A DNA stretch of 11,927 nucleotides from Candidatus Zixiibacteriota bacterium. Lineage in GTDB: Bacteria > Zixibacteria > MSB-5A5 > SM1-73. The notes under the pieces were generated by a model. That model had not been told where the DNA came from. It made no database searches and saw only the letters and a list, made by a program, of their open reading frames with translations. Below are positions 1-6,032 of this stretch, one piece after another (within the stretch, counting starts at the first letter, position 1; each line of letters begins with the position of its first letter). A program made the translations under genes and the position numbers. The DNA is taken from NCBI GenBank assembly GCA_029933635.1, contig JAOZNS010000032.1, positions 5,605 to 17,531 of the forward strand, given 5' to 3'.

Positions 1-383
1 ATCGCTTGGTCCTTCTTCAATTTTTTCAAAGATTTTAGGAAATTTCGAAAACTTCCAAAATCGCTTTTTATCCTTTGAAATTCATTGGCATTGGCTATAA
101 TGGCTTTCACCTTTCTATCGTTGTTATAAACTCCGGGTCTGGTGATAAGATCACCTACTCTTGCTTTGGATAATTTAGTTATATCGAATCCGTAAAAGCC
201 ACTTTTTGTCTTGGCCCAGTTCCTCCTGACGGTTCCCCAATTAAGCCCAGCCTGTAAGATACATAGACAAAGAATTTCAAAATATTCCTGGTCAGACTTT
301 GGTTTTCTTCCAGGTCTGCATCTGTTTTTATCCTCCTTTGCATAAACGCATTCCCATGGGGCGGTGTGTTGGTTTCTGCTCAT
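1..383 (-). CDS. DNA-3-methyladenine glycosylase I (Tag)-like protein, C-terminus outside window
   Basis: Partial gene read leftward from ATG at 383, open for 127 codons to the window edge. The translation begins MSRNQHTAPWECVYAKED and continues with EYFEILCLCILQAGLNW, then GFDITKLSKARVGDLI, then RPGVYNNDRKVKAIIANANEF. That order matches the Tag glycosylase core (LFExLxLExxQAGLSW, FDxxxVAxM, DxGIxRxRxKIxAxIxNAxAF), so it is probably a helix-hairpin-helix-type base-excision glycosylase relative. It is divergent: the N-terminal zinc-binding YHDxEWG segment of E. coli Tag is absent and the position of catalytic Glu38 is Cys (LCLCILQAG). Activity on 3-methyladenine is therefore doubtful. The start lies 17 bp downstream of the lptE-like stop, so the two are probably cotranscribed. 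No strong Shine-Dalgarno is visible. Confidence is good for the superfamily and low for the exact function. Confidence 0.7.
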   Translation of the reverse strand, partial: MSRNQHTAPWECVYAKEDKNRCRPGRKPKSDQEYFEILCLCILQAGLNWGTVRRNWAKTKSGFYGFDITKLSKARVGDLITRPGVYNNDRKVKAIIANANEFQRIKSDFGSFRNFLKSLKKLKKDQA

Positions 384-400
384 CTTTTGATTCAGGAAGG

Positions 401-931
401 CTACCATCCCTTGACGGTTTTGTTCACCATATCCTCAGCCAGCTTTTCTATGGCTCTTTCGCGTCCCAAATCCTCAGTTTCATCAAGTGCCGAGTATATT
501 CCCCACCCTAAGAGATTATCCTCCTTCCAGATGATCTTTTTGTCCTTTTTTTGCTCGAACCAAACTTTTACCCAGATTCTGACTATGTATTCTTTTATGT
601 TCTCCTGTTCGTCGAAGGTGTGAGCTTCCCTTTCGTATCTGGTAATTATCCCTTGCAAGACGGAGTCTGCTATTTTTTGGTTTACGACCTTGAGGGTGTT
701 GTCCTGAACGAACCTTTCAGAAATTTTTCTGGCAAGAGCCTCCTGGATGCCATATTGCTGGGTCTGATTTTCAAACACGGGTATAGCTATGGTTTTGATT
801 CCCGAAAGTCTGGAGCCGGAAAATGAGTAAACCCCACATCCTGAGATGAAAAGCCCCAGGCAGTAAACGATAAATAGTAAACGGCAATTGAATGATATCC
901 GTCGTTTGGATTTCTCAAGGTAAATTTGCAT
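401..931 (-). CDS. lptE: LptE-like outer-membrane LPS assembly lipoprotein
   Basis: A 176-aa lipoprotein. LptE plugs the LptD barrel that inserts lipopolysaccharide into the outer membrane. The N-terminus is basic, then hydrophobic, ending in a lipobox (L-F-I-S-G-C, Cys32), predicting signal peptidase II cleavage and lipid anchoring. The mature start C-GVYSFSGSRL, the following IKTIAIPVFENQTQQYGIQEALARKISERF, and a late LLGWGIYSALDETEDLGRERAIEKLAEDMVNKTV are typical of the divergent LptE/LPS-assembly lipoprotein family (about 165-195 aa). ATG at 931 is chosen because the hydrophobic segment follows at a normal distance; the ribosome site (TAGGA close by, GGAG 13 nt away) is weak. It shows that the host has an outer membrane. 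The Tag-like gene follows 17 bp downstream. Confidence 0.82.
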   Translation of the reverse strand: MQIYLEKSKRRISFNCRLLFIVYCLGLFISGCGVYSFSGSRLSGIKTIAIPVFENQTQQYGIQEALARKISERFVQDNTLKVVNQKIADSVLQGIITRYEREAHTFDEQENIKEYIVRIWVKVWFEQKKDKKIIWKEDNLLGWGIYSALDETEDLGRERAIEKLAEDMVNKTVKGW

Positions 932-948
932 TCCTACCCAGCTCCAAC

Positions 949-973
949 GGTAGTCACAGGCTTCAACCTGCGG
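949..973. repeat. REP-like imperfect palindrome
   Basis: The core CACAGGCTTCAACCTGCGG folds into CACAGG/CCTGCG arms with one mismatch and a CTTCAA loop. It lies in the 118-bp gap between the LptE-like gene and the upstream small membrane protein gene. It resembles dispersed intergenic palindromes of the form GTAGxCACAGxCTTxAxxCTG. No T-tract follows, so it is not an obvious terminator. Confidence 0.45.
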
Positions 974-1049
974 AAAAGAGAAGTTTTTTCTCAGGGGGTA
1001 TTCTCATGAATCTTAAAAGACGTTACTCTTCGGTTTCCCGTTTCGAAAG

Positions 1050-1490
1050 TCATAGACTCTTGTTTAACCTGTCCTTTCTATATTTTTGAACGAGGGTAGC
1101 AAATTCTTGTTCATTAGAATAATGACGATCATGGGCAAACTTATTTGTATACCATTTTACGAACTTTAATAATTCCTTTTTCTTAAGATATTTCCATATG
1201 TAACCAGGTAAAGGATAAGGTGTCCCATATTGGGCGATAATTTCACAAACCTTTGTCAGGTCTTTGTTTTTACATAATTGAGTTGCCCCCGACTGAATTA
1301 AACCAGGTATGCCCGCATAGCCCATGATTTTATTATCTAAAATATCAAAATATCTTTGGACAATTCCCTTTATTTGTTCTTCTTTTTGTTTTTGTTTTTT
1401 ATCTCTGCTTCTGAAGATTATGTTAATAACGAAAATGATCACAGCTATGCCAATCCCACTAAGAATCCATTCTTTATTATCTAATATCAA
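1050..1490 (-). CDS. Small single-pass membrane protein, unknown function
   Basis: I do not recognise a named family. The 146-aa product has one N-terminal membrane segment (about residues 8-26, WILSGIGIAVIIFVINIIF), then a charged stretch (RSRDKKQKQKEEQIK) suggesting a cytoplasmic soluble part. The rest is largely helical and Lys-rich (KKKELLKFVKWYTNKFAHDRHYSNEQEFATLVQKYRKDR). The NKEWIxSGIGxxVI type of N-terminal anchor occurs on many unrelated small bacterial membrane proteins. The start is uncertain: this frame opens with TTG at 1490 and no Shine-Dalgarno, while an ATG at 1498 is out of frame and stops after five codons, so the 5' end may be damaged. It lies 62 bp downstream of hutI and 118 bp upstream of the LptE-like gene. 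Confidence 0.6.
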   Translation of the reverse strand: MILDNKEWILSGIGIAVIIFVINIIFRSRDKKQKQKEEQIKGIVQRYFDILDNKIMGYAGIPGLIQSGATQLCKNKDLTKVCEIIAQYGTPYPLPGYIWKYLKKKELLKFVKWYTNKFAHDRHYSNEQEFATLVQKYRKDRLNKSL

Positions 1491-1552
1491 TCAAGCATTT
1501 TATGGAGATTATTCATTGCTTCGCCTTCTACGAAAAAGCCGATCTACAGATT

Positions 1553-2854
1553 TTATCTCCTCAACCCTTGTCCCTCTCCCCCAGCGGAAGAGGAAACATA
1601 GATAACTTTTCCATCCTTTATCACCTGCCCAACCAGATTTACTCCGAAGTGATAAGGGATCTCTTTGTAACTCTGAACATTCCAGATAACCAGATCCGCC
1701 CTCTTTCCCACCTCTATAGTGCCCACTTCATTCGCTTTATCTACGGCATAAGCTGAATTGATAGTTGAAGCGACAATAGCTTCGGCTGGAGTCATTCGCA
1801 TCATCAAGCAGGCTAAGCTCAAGATCATAGGCATCGATTCGGTCATGGAGCTTCCCGGATTGAAATCGGTGCCCAGCGCCACAGGAACTCCTTGGTCGAT
1901 CATCTTACGAGCAGGGGGATATTCTTTTAATCCTAATCCAAAACAGGCTCCGGGCAATAACACACCGATTACACCCGCCCGCTTCATCATCCGGATCCCT
2001 TCATCATCAATAAACTCCAGATGATCGGCAGAAATTGCTCTCAGCTCAGCGGCTAATTTTGATCCACCCAGAGATGAAAGCTGATCCGCATGAAGCCTGA
2101 GCTTAAATCCATAATTTCTTGCAGCAGTCAATATCTGTCTGGATTCCCCAATATCAAAAACTCCTTTTTCACAGAAGATATCACAGAAGCCAGCCAATTT
2201 TCTCTTTGCCACCTCCGGAATCATTTTCTCAATAATCAATTTGATATATTCGCTTCTTCTGTTTTCGTATTCTTCTGGCACCTCGTGCGCTCCCAAAAAT
2301 GTTGGAACCAGATCGATAGGATGGATTCGATTCAGCTCCTGTATCACCTCTAACATCTTGATCTCATGATCCAATGAGAGACCGTATCCACTTTTGGCTT
2401 CGATGGTGGTGGTACCGAAGGATAGCATCCGGTCCAGACGGGGCAAGGCAAGCTGAACCAACTCTTTTTTCGATTTTGATCTTAAAGCTTTTACACTGGA
2501 TTTTATTCCCCCTCCGGATGCCGCTATCTCCTGATAGCTCTTCCCCTTTATCCTCATCTCGAATTCTTCTTCTCTGGTTTCTGCAAAGACCGGGTGGGTG
2601 TGGCAATCAACAAATCCGGGAAGGACAACCTTATCTCTGGCATCGACGATCTTGGTTTTTTCATCCATTGTGATTTGATCCAGAATCTCCTTCTTCTTTC
2701 CTACCGCCACAATTTTCCCCTCCGAGATCGCCACGGTACCATCTTGGATTATTCCAAGATCCTCCATGAGTTCGCCAGTTCGAGGACCTTTTTGACTTGA
2801 TTTTAAAGTTAAAATCTGTCCAGCATTTTGTATGATCAAATTGATCAATTTCAT
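1553..2854 (-). CDS. hutI: Imidazolonepropionase (HutI)
   Basis: A 433-aa cytoplasmic amidohydrolase that opens 4-imidazolone-5-propionate to N-formimino-L-glutamate, the third step of histidine degradation. Metal-site residues sit where B. subtilis HutI has them: CHTHPVF (His85, His87), LHADQL (His255) and ALGTDFNPG (Asp330). Other family signatures are EFEMRIKGKSYQEIAASGGGI, KSGYGLS and TFLGAHEVPEEY. ATG at 2854 is preferred because GAGGGTG lies about 6 nt upstream. An upstream in-frame start at 2899 would add 15 residues encoded by intergenic palindromes. The gene follows hutU after 78 bp and is probably cotranscribed. The last residues (SSSAGGEGQGLRR) come from a dispersed CT-rich repeat rather than family sequence. 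Confidence 0.96.
   Translation of the reverse strand: MKLINLIIQNAGQILTLKSSQKGPRTGELMEDLGIIQDGTVAISEGKIVAVGKKKEILDQITMDEKTKIVDARDKVVLPGFVDCHTHPVFAETREEEFEMRIKGKSYQEIAASGGGIKSSVKALRSKSKKELVQLALPRLDRMLSFGTTTIEAKSGYGLSLDHEIKMLEVIQELNRIHPIDLVPTFLGAHEVPEEYENRRSEYIKLIIEKMIPEVAKRKLAGFCDIFCEKGVFDIGESRQILTAARNYGFKLRLHADQLSSLGGSKLAAELRAISADHLEFIDDEGIRMMKRAGVIGVLLPGACFGLGLKEYPPARKMIDQGVPVALGTDFNPGSSMTESMPMILSLACLMMRMTPAEAIVASTINSAYAVDKANEVGTIEVGKRADLVIWNVQSYKEIPYHFGVNLVGQVIKDGKVIYVSSSAGGEGQGLRR
1558..1594. repeat. CT-rich dispersed repeat overlapping the hutI 3' end
   Basis: Plus-strand CAACCCTTGTCCCTCTCCC followed by CCAGCGGAAGAGGA. On the minus strand this reads as a purine-rich GGGGGAGAGGGACAAGGG type element, a form seen between genes in many bacterial genomes. 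Here it encodes the last dozen codons of hutI in frame. No second copy exists in this window, so repeat status rests on resemblance. Confidence 0.4.
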
Positions 2855-2873
2855 ATTCACCCTCTGGAACGTG

Positions 2874-2897
2874 GGGAAGAATCTAAAGATTCGTCCC
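2874..2897. repeat. Intergenic hairpin repeat 1 (hutU-hutI gap)
   Basis: GGGAAGAATC, loop TAAA, GATTCGTCCC: ten-base arms with one mismatch. It sits in the 78-bp gap between hutU and hutI and looks like a REP-type intergenic palindrome. Possible roles are mRNA stabilisation of the upstream hutU message or partial attenuation before hutI. There is no T-tract typical of intrinsic termination. Confidence 0.55.
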
Positions 2898-2910
2898 ATT
2901 TTCTTTTTTC

Positions 2911-2932
2911 GGGTGTAGCTTCAGCTCCACCC
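2911..2932. repeat. Intergenic hairpin repeat 2 (abuts hutU stop)
   Basis: GGGTGTAGCT, TC, AGCTCCACCC: near-perfect arms with one T/C mismatch, starting immediately after the hutU stop codon. In hutU mRNA it would fold as a 3'-end hairpin followed by GAAAAAAG rather than U-rich RNA, so it is not a standard terminator. Together with the neighbouring hairpin it nearly fills the hutU-hutI gap. Confidence 0.55.
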
Positions 2933-4636
2933 CTACATTTTTTCTTCTTTCAATATCTCCTCGGGAGCTTTCTGTTCCTGTTCTTTTTTCAGCATGGGTA
3001 TCTTTATTCCCTTATCTTGTGCAAACCTGATCGCCTCCTCGTAACCTGCATCTGCGTGACGGGCGATGCCGATTCCCGGATCGTTGGTCAAAACCCTCTC
3101 CAGCCTTGTTTTCATCTCTTTGGATCCATCCGCCACTATTACCATTCCGGCGTGAATGGAGTTGCCGATTCCCACGCCCCCTCCGTGATGCACCGAGACC
3201 CAGGAAGCTCCCGATACTGCATTCAGAAGCCCATTTAAGATGGGCCAGTCGGCAATCACATCTGAGCCATCCTTCATTCCTTCCGTTTCCCTGAAAGGAG
3301 AAGCCACAGAGCCACAGTCCAGATGGTCTCGTCCGATGACGATGGGAGCTTTCAGCCTTCCTCGTTTCACCAGGCGATTGATGATATCGCCGAAATGCGC
3401 CCTTTCACCATATCCCAGCCAGCAGATTCGAGCTGGCAGTCCCTGAAATTTAACCTTTTTCCGCGCCAGCCTGATCCAGCGAGTTAAAGATTCATCCTGC
3501 TTGAACTCTCTTAACACCACCTTATCGGTCTGAGCAATATCCTCTGGATCACCGGACAGCGCCACCCACCGGAAAGGACCCTTTCCTTCAAAGAAGAGGG
3601 GACGGATATAGGCGGTAATGAATCCAGGATAGGCAAACGCATCAGTAACCCCAGCTTTTTGCGCCTGACCTCTCAAGTTATTTCCATAGTCGAATACCAC
3701 CGATCCCGCTTTCAGGAAACCTAACATAGCCTGAACATGAATAGCTATCGACTCCATGGATCTTTTGATATATTCCTTCGGGTTCTCCTTTCTTAAAACC
3801 AGAGCCTCTTCATAGGGAAGACCAGCGGGAACGTATCCATTAAGCTCATCGTGGGCACTGGTTTGATCGGTGACCACATCGGGGATTATTCCTCTTTTTA
3901 AAATCTCGGGATGAGTTTCGGCACAGTTTCCCACCAAGCCAACGGAGAGAGGCTTTCCTTTTTCTTTGGCTTTCTGAACCCAAGTGAGCGCTTCATCTAA
4001 ACTGTCTGTCATCCTTTCGCAATATCCGGTCTTTAAACGTCTTTCGATTCTATCTCTGTCCACCTCCACATTCAAGATCACTCCACCGTTCATGGTAACA
4101 GCCAAAGGCTGAGCCCCACCCATTCCTCCCATTCCCCCGGTGAGAACAAACCGTCCAGAAAGATCGCCACCGAAATGCCTTTTCGCCACGCTTGCCAAGG
4201 TTTCATAAGTTCCTTGCAGAATTCCCTGTGTGCCAATATAAATCCAGCTTCCTGCGGTCATCTGACCGAACATGATCAAGCCTAATCTCTCCAATTCCCT
4301 GAACTTCTCCCAGGTTGCCCAGGCAGGGACCAAAAGTGAGTTGGCGATCAAAACCCTCGGCGCATAAGTATGAGTTTTGAATATCCCCACGGGCTTGCCC
4401 GACTGAATCAAAAGGGTCTCGTCATTTTCCAAGTTCTTGAGACTTTCAACGATGGCATGATAGCATTTCCAGTTTCGGGCAGCTTTCCCCGAACCACCAT
4501 AGATGATCAGCTCCTCTGGCTTTTCCGCCACCTCCTCATCCAGATTATTGTTAAGCATCCTCAAAGCCGCCTCTTGGGCCCACCCCTTGCAGGAGATTTG
4601 ATCGCCTCTGGGTGCTTTTACCGGAGTGTATTCCAT
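2933..4636 (-). CDS. hutU: Urocanate hydratase (urocanase, HutU)
   Basis: A 567-aa cytoplasmic enzyme converting urocanate to imidazolonepropionate with tightly bound NAD+ as an electrophilic cofactor, the second step of histidine breakdown. Nearly every family landmark is present: IYGGSGKAARNW near the N-terminus, LLIQSGKPVGIFKTH, GQMTAGSWIYIGTQGILQGTYET, the glycine-rich TGGMGGMGGAQPLA, and GRDHLDCGSVASPFRETEGM. The cysteine of the last motif (about residue 441) corresponds to the catalytic Cys410 of the Pseudomonas enzyme. Length is normal. ATG at 4636 is chosen because GGAGGT lies 5 nt upstream; an in-frame TTG at 4648 overlaps that ribosome site and is unlikely. The gene leads a hutU-hutI operon. 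Its promoter appears to lie inside the end of the upstream insertion sequence. Confidence 0.97.
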   Translation of the reverse strand: MEYTPVKAPRGDQISCKGWAQEAALRMLNNNLDEEVAEKPEELIIYGGSGKAARNWKCYHAIVESLKNLENDETLLIQSGKPVGIFKTHTYAPRVLIANSLLVPAWATWEKFRELERLGLIMFGQMTAGSWIYIGTQGILQGTYETLASVAKRHFGGDLSGRFVLTGGMGGMGGAQPLAVTMNGGVILNVEVDRDRIERRLKTGYCERMTDSLDEALTWVQKAKEKGKPLSVGLVGNCAETHPEILKRGIIPDVVTDQTSAHDELNGYVPAGLPYEEALVLRKENPKEYIKRSMESIAIHVQAMLGFLKAGSVVFDYGNNLRGQAQKAGVTDAFAYPGFITAYIRPLFFEGKGPFRWVALSGDPEDIAQTDKVVLREFKQDESLTRWIRLARKKVKFQGLPARICWLGYGERAHFGDIINRLVKRGRLKAPIVIGRDHLDCGSVASPFRETEGMKDGSDVIADWPILNGLLNAVSGASWVSVHHGGGVGIGNSIHAGMVIVADGSKEMKTRLERVLTNDPGIGIARHADAGYEEAIRFAQDKGIKIPMLKKEQEQKAPEEILKEEKM

Positions 4637-4655
4637 TTTTACCTCCAATCTTTTT

Positions 4656-4678
4656 GGTGATTATAAAGGATCTGACAC
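4656..4678. repeat. IS terminal inverted repeat, hutU-proximal
   Basis: Imperfect 23-bp inverted repeat of the copy at 5522-5544. The outer GGTGATT and inner ATCTGACAC blocks are identical and only the central seven bases differ (3 of 7 shared). It contains the predicted -10 of the hutU promoter. Confidence 0.8.
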
Positions 4679-4688
4679 AAAATTGCAA
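4660..4688 (-). promoter_or_regulatory. Predicted sigma70-type promoter of hutUI inside the IS end
   Basis: On the minus strand: -35 TTGCAA (4688-4683), 17-nt spacer, -10 TATAAT (4665-4660). Transcription would start near 4653, giving a leader of roughly 15-20 nt before the hutU ATG that contains GGAGGT. The -10 lies within the terminal inverted repeat, and the -35 lies in the last transposase codons. Confidence 0.7.
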
Positions 4689-5504
4689 AGATTTTGAGTT
4701 AAGATTTCAAAGATATTTTGGTTTCCATGGTTATATCTAAATTCCATTTCTTTTAAGTACAAAGGGAATTTTTGGATGGAGACTCCATGATGTTTAATGA
4801 GTCTTTCTTTAGCGTAGCTCCCAGAAACCTTCCAGACCGTTGATGTAGACTTTACCGGAAGAGAAGACCTTTTGGTGGTCGATCTGGAGATGGCGATAAC
4901 CGCAGAACATCAGAGCATCATAACCTCGGAACTTATCGGTATAGACTATGCTCCCCCTCCCACTTTTTTAACCGTCAGATTCAAAAGAGACTGGGCAGTG
5001 AGGTTGGGCAAAACCTCCACTTGAACTATTCCTTTCCTCTCCAGAATGCCGAAAACAGGGATCTTGTGACCAGCACCTCGTCCGCGTTTTTCTTTACGCT
5101 TACCTCCAAAATAGGCTTCGTCCATCTCCACTTCACCTTCGATCAGACCACGGTCCCCCTTACTTTCAGTAACTATGCTCCGTCTGATCAAATCCACCGC
5201 CTTCAGCACTGTAGGATAACTTATACTCACCTGTTTGGCAATCTTCCTGGTGGAGAGCTCCAACTCAAACGGCTTAATGATCCAGAGCCAATCAATCGCA
5301 CAATTTACCCAGCCATCTCCCGGTCCATTCAAAATAGGTATAGCCACATCTCTTACAACGAAAACGACCATCCGAAAGTCGATAAACTTTATAGCTCTTA
5401 CACCTTATGCAGAAACGACGGTAGTTTTTCCACAACCGCTTTGCCAAAAAACGCCTGGCCGTTTTCTCTTCTCTAACAATGAGATGAAACGATTTTATGT
5501 CCAT
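4661..5504 (-). pseudogene. IS1595-family transposase, frameshifted remnant
   Basis: Four segments in different frames together rebuild a nearly full transposase. (1) From ATG at 5504: N-terminal zinc ribbon FCIRCKS...FRCKRCGYTYFEWTGRWLGKL. (2) From about 5290: WLWIIKPFELELSTRKIAKQVSISYPTVLKAVDLIRR, then VEMDEAYFGGKRK with the first catalytic Asp, then VPVFGILERKG-type sequence. (3) From about 4955: SIVYTDKFRGYDALMFCGYRH with the second Asp, then INGLEGFWE with the Glu. (4) From about 4818: YAKERLIKHHGVSIQKF, YLKEMEFRYNHGNQNIFEILTQNL, stop at 4661. The shifts are near 5295, in a G run near 4950, and in a G run at 4820-4822. All catalytic residues remain, but no intact ORF does. Confidence 0.85.
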
Positions 5505-5506
5505 TC

Positions 5507-5525
5507 ACACCAATATAATTGGTGT
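5507..5525. repeat. Perfect 8-3-8 palindrome at the IS 5' end
   Basis: ACACCAAT-ATA-ATTGGTGT, just inside the outer terminal repeat and overlapping the transposase start region. In transposase mRNA it would form a hairpin just ahead of the ATG at 5504. It could serve as a transposase binding site or as protection against read-in translation. Function is inferred only from position. Confidence 0.5.
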
Positions 5526-5544
5526 CAGATGTTTTTCAATCACC
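5522..5544. repeat. IS terminal inverted repeat, transposase-start end
   Basis: Partner of the repeat at 4656-4678. The minus strand reads GGTGATTGAAAAAC then ATCTGACAC. It is 17 bp upstream of the transposase ATG. Confidence 0.8.
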
Positions 5545-5613
5545 TTTCTAAAAATATCTATATTTATTGTTTTATCTAAGGATTTTCAAGGCTAATAGAA
5601 CATGTGAGTTTAC

Positions 5614-5741
5614 GGAAAACAAGCGAACTCAAATAACATAGCTTTAGATGTCTGAAAGTCTTAGCTCTAATATGTCCGCAAAATAAAAGGTCGACGAAGA
5701 AAATTTTTGTCGACCTTATAAGGTTCGCTTTCTTGTTTTCC
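5614..5741. repeat. Imperfect inverted repeat around the tRNA terminator
   Basis: GGAAAACAAGCGAAC at 5614-5628 is the inverse of GTTCGCTT-tc-TTGTTTTCC at 5723-5741, apart from a 2-nt insertion. The tRNA-Leu terminator hairpin lies between the arms. Nothing else recognisable is in 5545-5680. It might be a remnant of a small element or an alternative fold. No function is assigned. Confidence 0.4.
5681..5717 (-). terminator. Intrinsic terminator of tRNA-Leu
   Basis: The minus strand reads AAGGTCGAC, a 13-nt loop, GTCGACCTT, then TTATTT. The arms are nine perfect base pairs followed by a T-rich tract, 39 nt after the tRNA 3' end. Confidence 0.8.
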
Positions 5742-5756
5742 TGTTCGATTTATTCA

Positions 5757-5842
5757 TGCCGGAGGTCGGAGTCGAACCGACACGAGGTTTGAGCCTCACC
5801 GGATTTTGAGTCCGGCGCGTCTACCAATTTCACCACTCCGGC
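5757..5842 (-). tRNA. tRNA-Leu, anticodon CAA
   Basis: 86 nt. The acceptor GCCGGAG (5842 side) pairs with CTCCGGC, with discriminator A at 5757. The anticodon arm is CCGGA-CTCAAAA-TCCGG, giving anticodon CAA (codon UUG). It has a long class II variable arm, GAGGCTCAAACCTC, and a T arm with GGTTCGACTCC, as expected for tRNA-Leu. The 3' CCA is not encoded (ATG follows the discriminator) and must be added enzymatically. It has its own promoter (5856-5884) and terminator (5681-5717), so it is a single-gene unit divergent from rex. Confidence 0.96.
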
Positions 5843-5855
5843 GATCGTTTTAAAA

Positions 5856-5884
5856 ATTATACAGCGTTGGAAACTCAAAGTCAA
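5856..5884 (-). promoter_or_regulatory. Promoter of tRNA-Leu
   Basis: Minus strand: -35 TTGACT (5884-5879), 17-nt spacer, -10 TATAAT (5861-5856). The start point would be about 6 nt before the mature tRNA 5' end. Confidence 0.8.
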
Positions 5885-5921
5885 GATATTATTCTTTTTA
5901 TTTACAACATGAGCCAACTTT

Positions 5922-5936
5922 TTGCTTGACAAGCAA
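5922..5936. promoter_or_regulatory. 15-bp perfect palindrome on the rex -35
   Basis: TTGCTTG-A-CAAGCAA spans the TTGACA -35 hexamer at 5926-5931. It does not match the Rex consensus (TTGTG-N8-CACAA). It could be an operator for a second regulator, or an overlap of chance symmetry with the promoter. Confidence 0.4.
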
Positions 5937-5954
5937 TGGTTGTTTTTTTACTTA
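5926..5954 (+). promoter_or_regulatory. Probable rex promoter
   Basis: Consensus -35 TTGACA at 5926-5931, with a weak -10-like TACTTA at 5949-5954 after 17 nt. The start would fall near 5961, inside the Rex operator, as expected for an autorepressed promoter. The poor -10 lowers confidence. Confidence 0.5.
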
Positions 5955-5958
5955 TGAA

Positions 5959-5976
5959 TTGTGAAATTGTTCACAA
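5959..5976 (+). promoter_or_regulatory. Rex operator (autoregulatory)
   Basis: TTGTGAAATTGTTCACAA is a perfect inverted repeat (TTGTGAA-N4-TTCACAA) matching the known Rex-box pattern TTGTGAAN4TTCACAA. It lies 56 bp upstream of the rex start and overlaps the expected transcription start. At high NADH, Rex would leave this site and rex would be derepressed. No second Rex box was found elsewhere in the window. Confidence 0.88.
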
Positions 5977-6032
5977 ATTGACCAACTTAGAAAAAATCAA
6001 TAGCTTCGGTCTCTTCAGGAGGAATCGAGTTA

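Larger units (their letters stand above)
4656..5544 (-). mobile_element. Decayed IS1595-family insertion sequence, 889 bp
   Basis: Bounded by related inverted repeats. The left end (4656-4678) reads GGTGATT-ATAAAGG-ATCTGACAC on the plus strand. The right end (5544-5522) reads GGTGATT-GAAAAAC-ATCTGACAC on the minus strand. They match at 19 of 23 positions by eye. One transposase reading region fills the interior on the minus strand, the layout and size expected of small IS1595-type elements. No clear 8-bp target duplication is visible (flanks ATCTTTTT and TTTCTAAA), which suggests an old insertion. Three reading-frame disruptions make it non-autonomous. Confidence 0.82.

Noticed and set aside
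2855..2899. Upstream hutI start adding MGRIFRFFPTFQRVN
   Set aside because: The extra residues are encoded by an intergenic hairpin, and GAGGGTG fits the ATG at 2854.
4637..4648. TTG at 4648 as the hutU start
   Set aside because: It overlaps the GGAGGT that serves the ATG at 4636, and HutU homologues start near this ATG.
4648..5552. An 8-bp target-site duplication around the IS
   Set aside because: The flanks ATCTTTTT and TTTCTAAA do not match convincingly; it is probably eroded.
5750..5932. A 60-aa minus-strand ORF containing AGVVKLVDAPDSKSGEAQTSCRFDSD
   Set aside because: It is a spurious translation of the tRNA-Leu gene.
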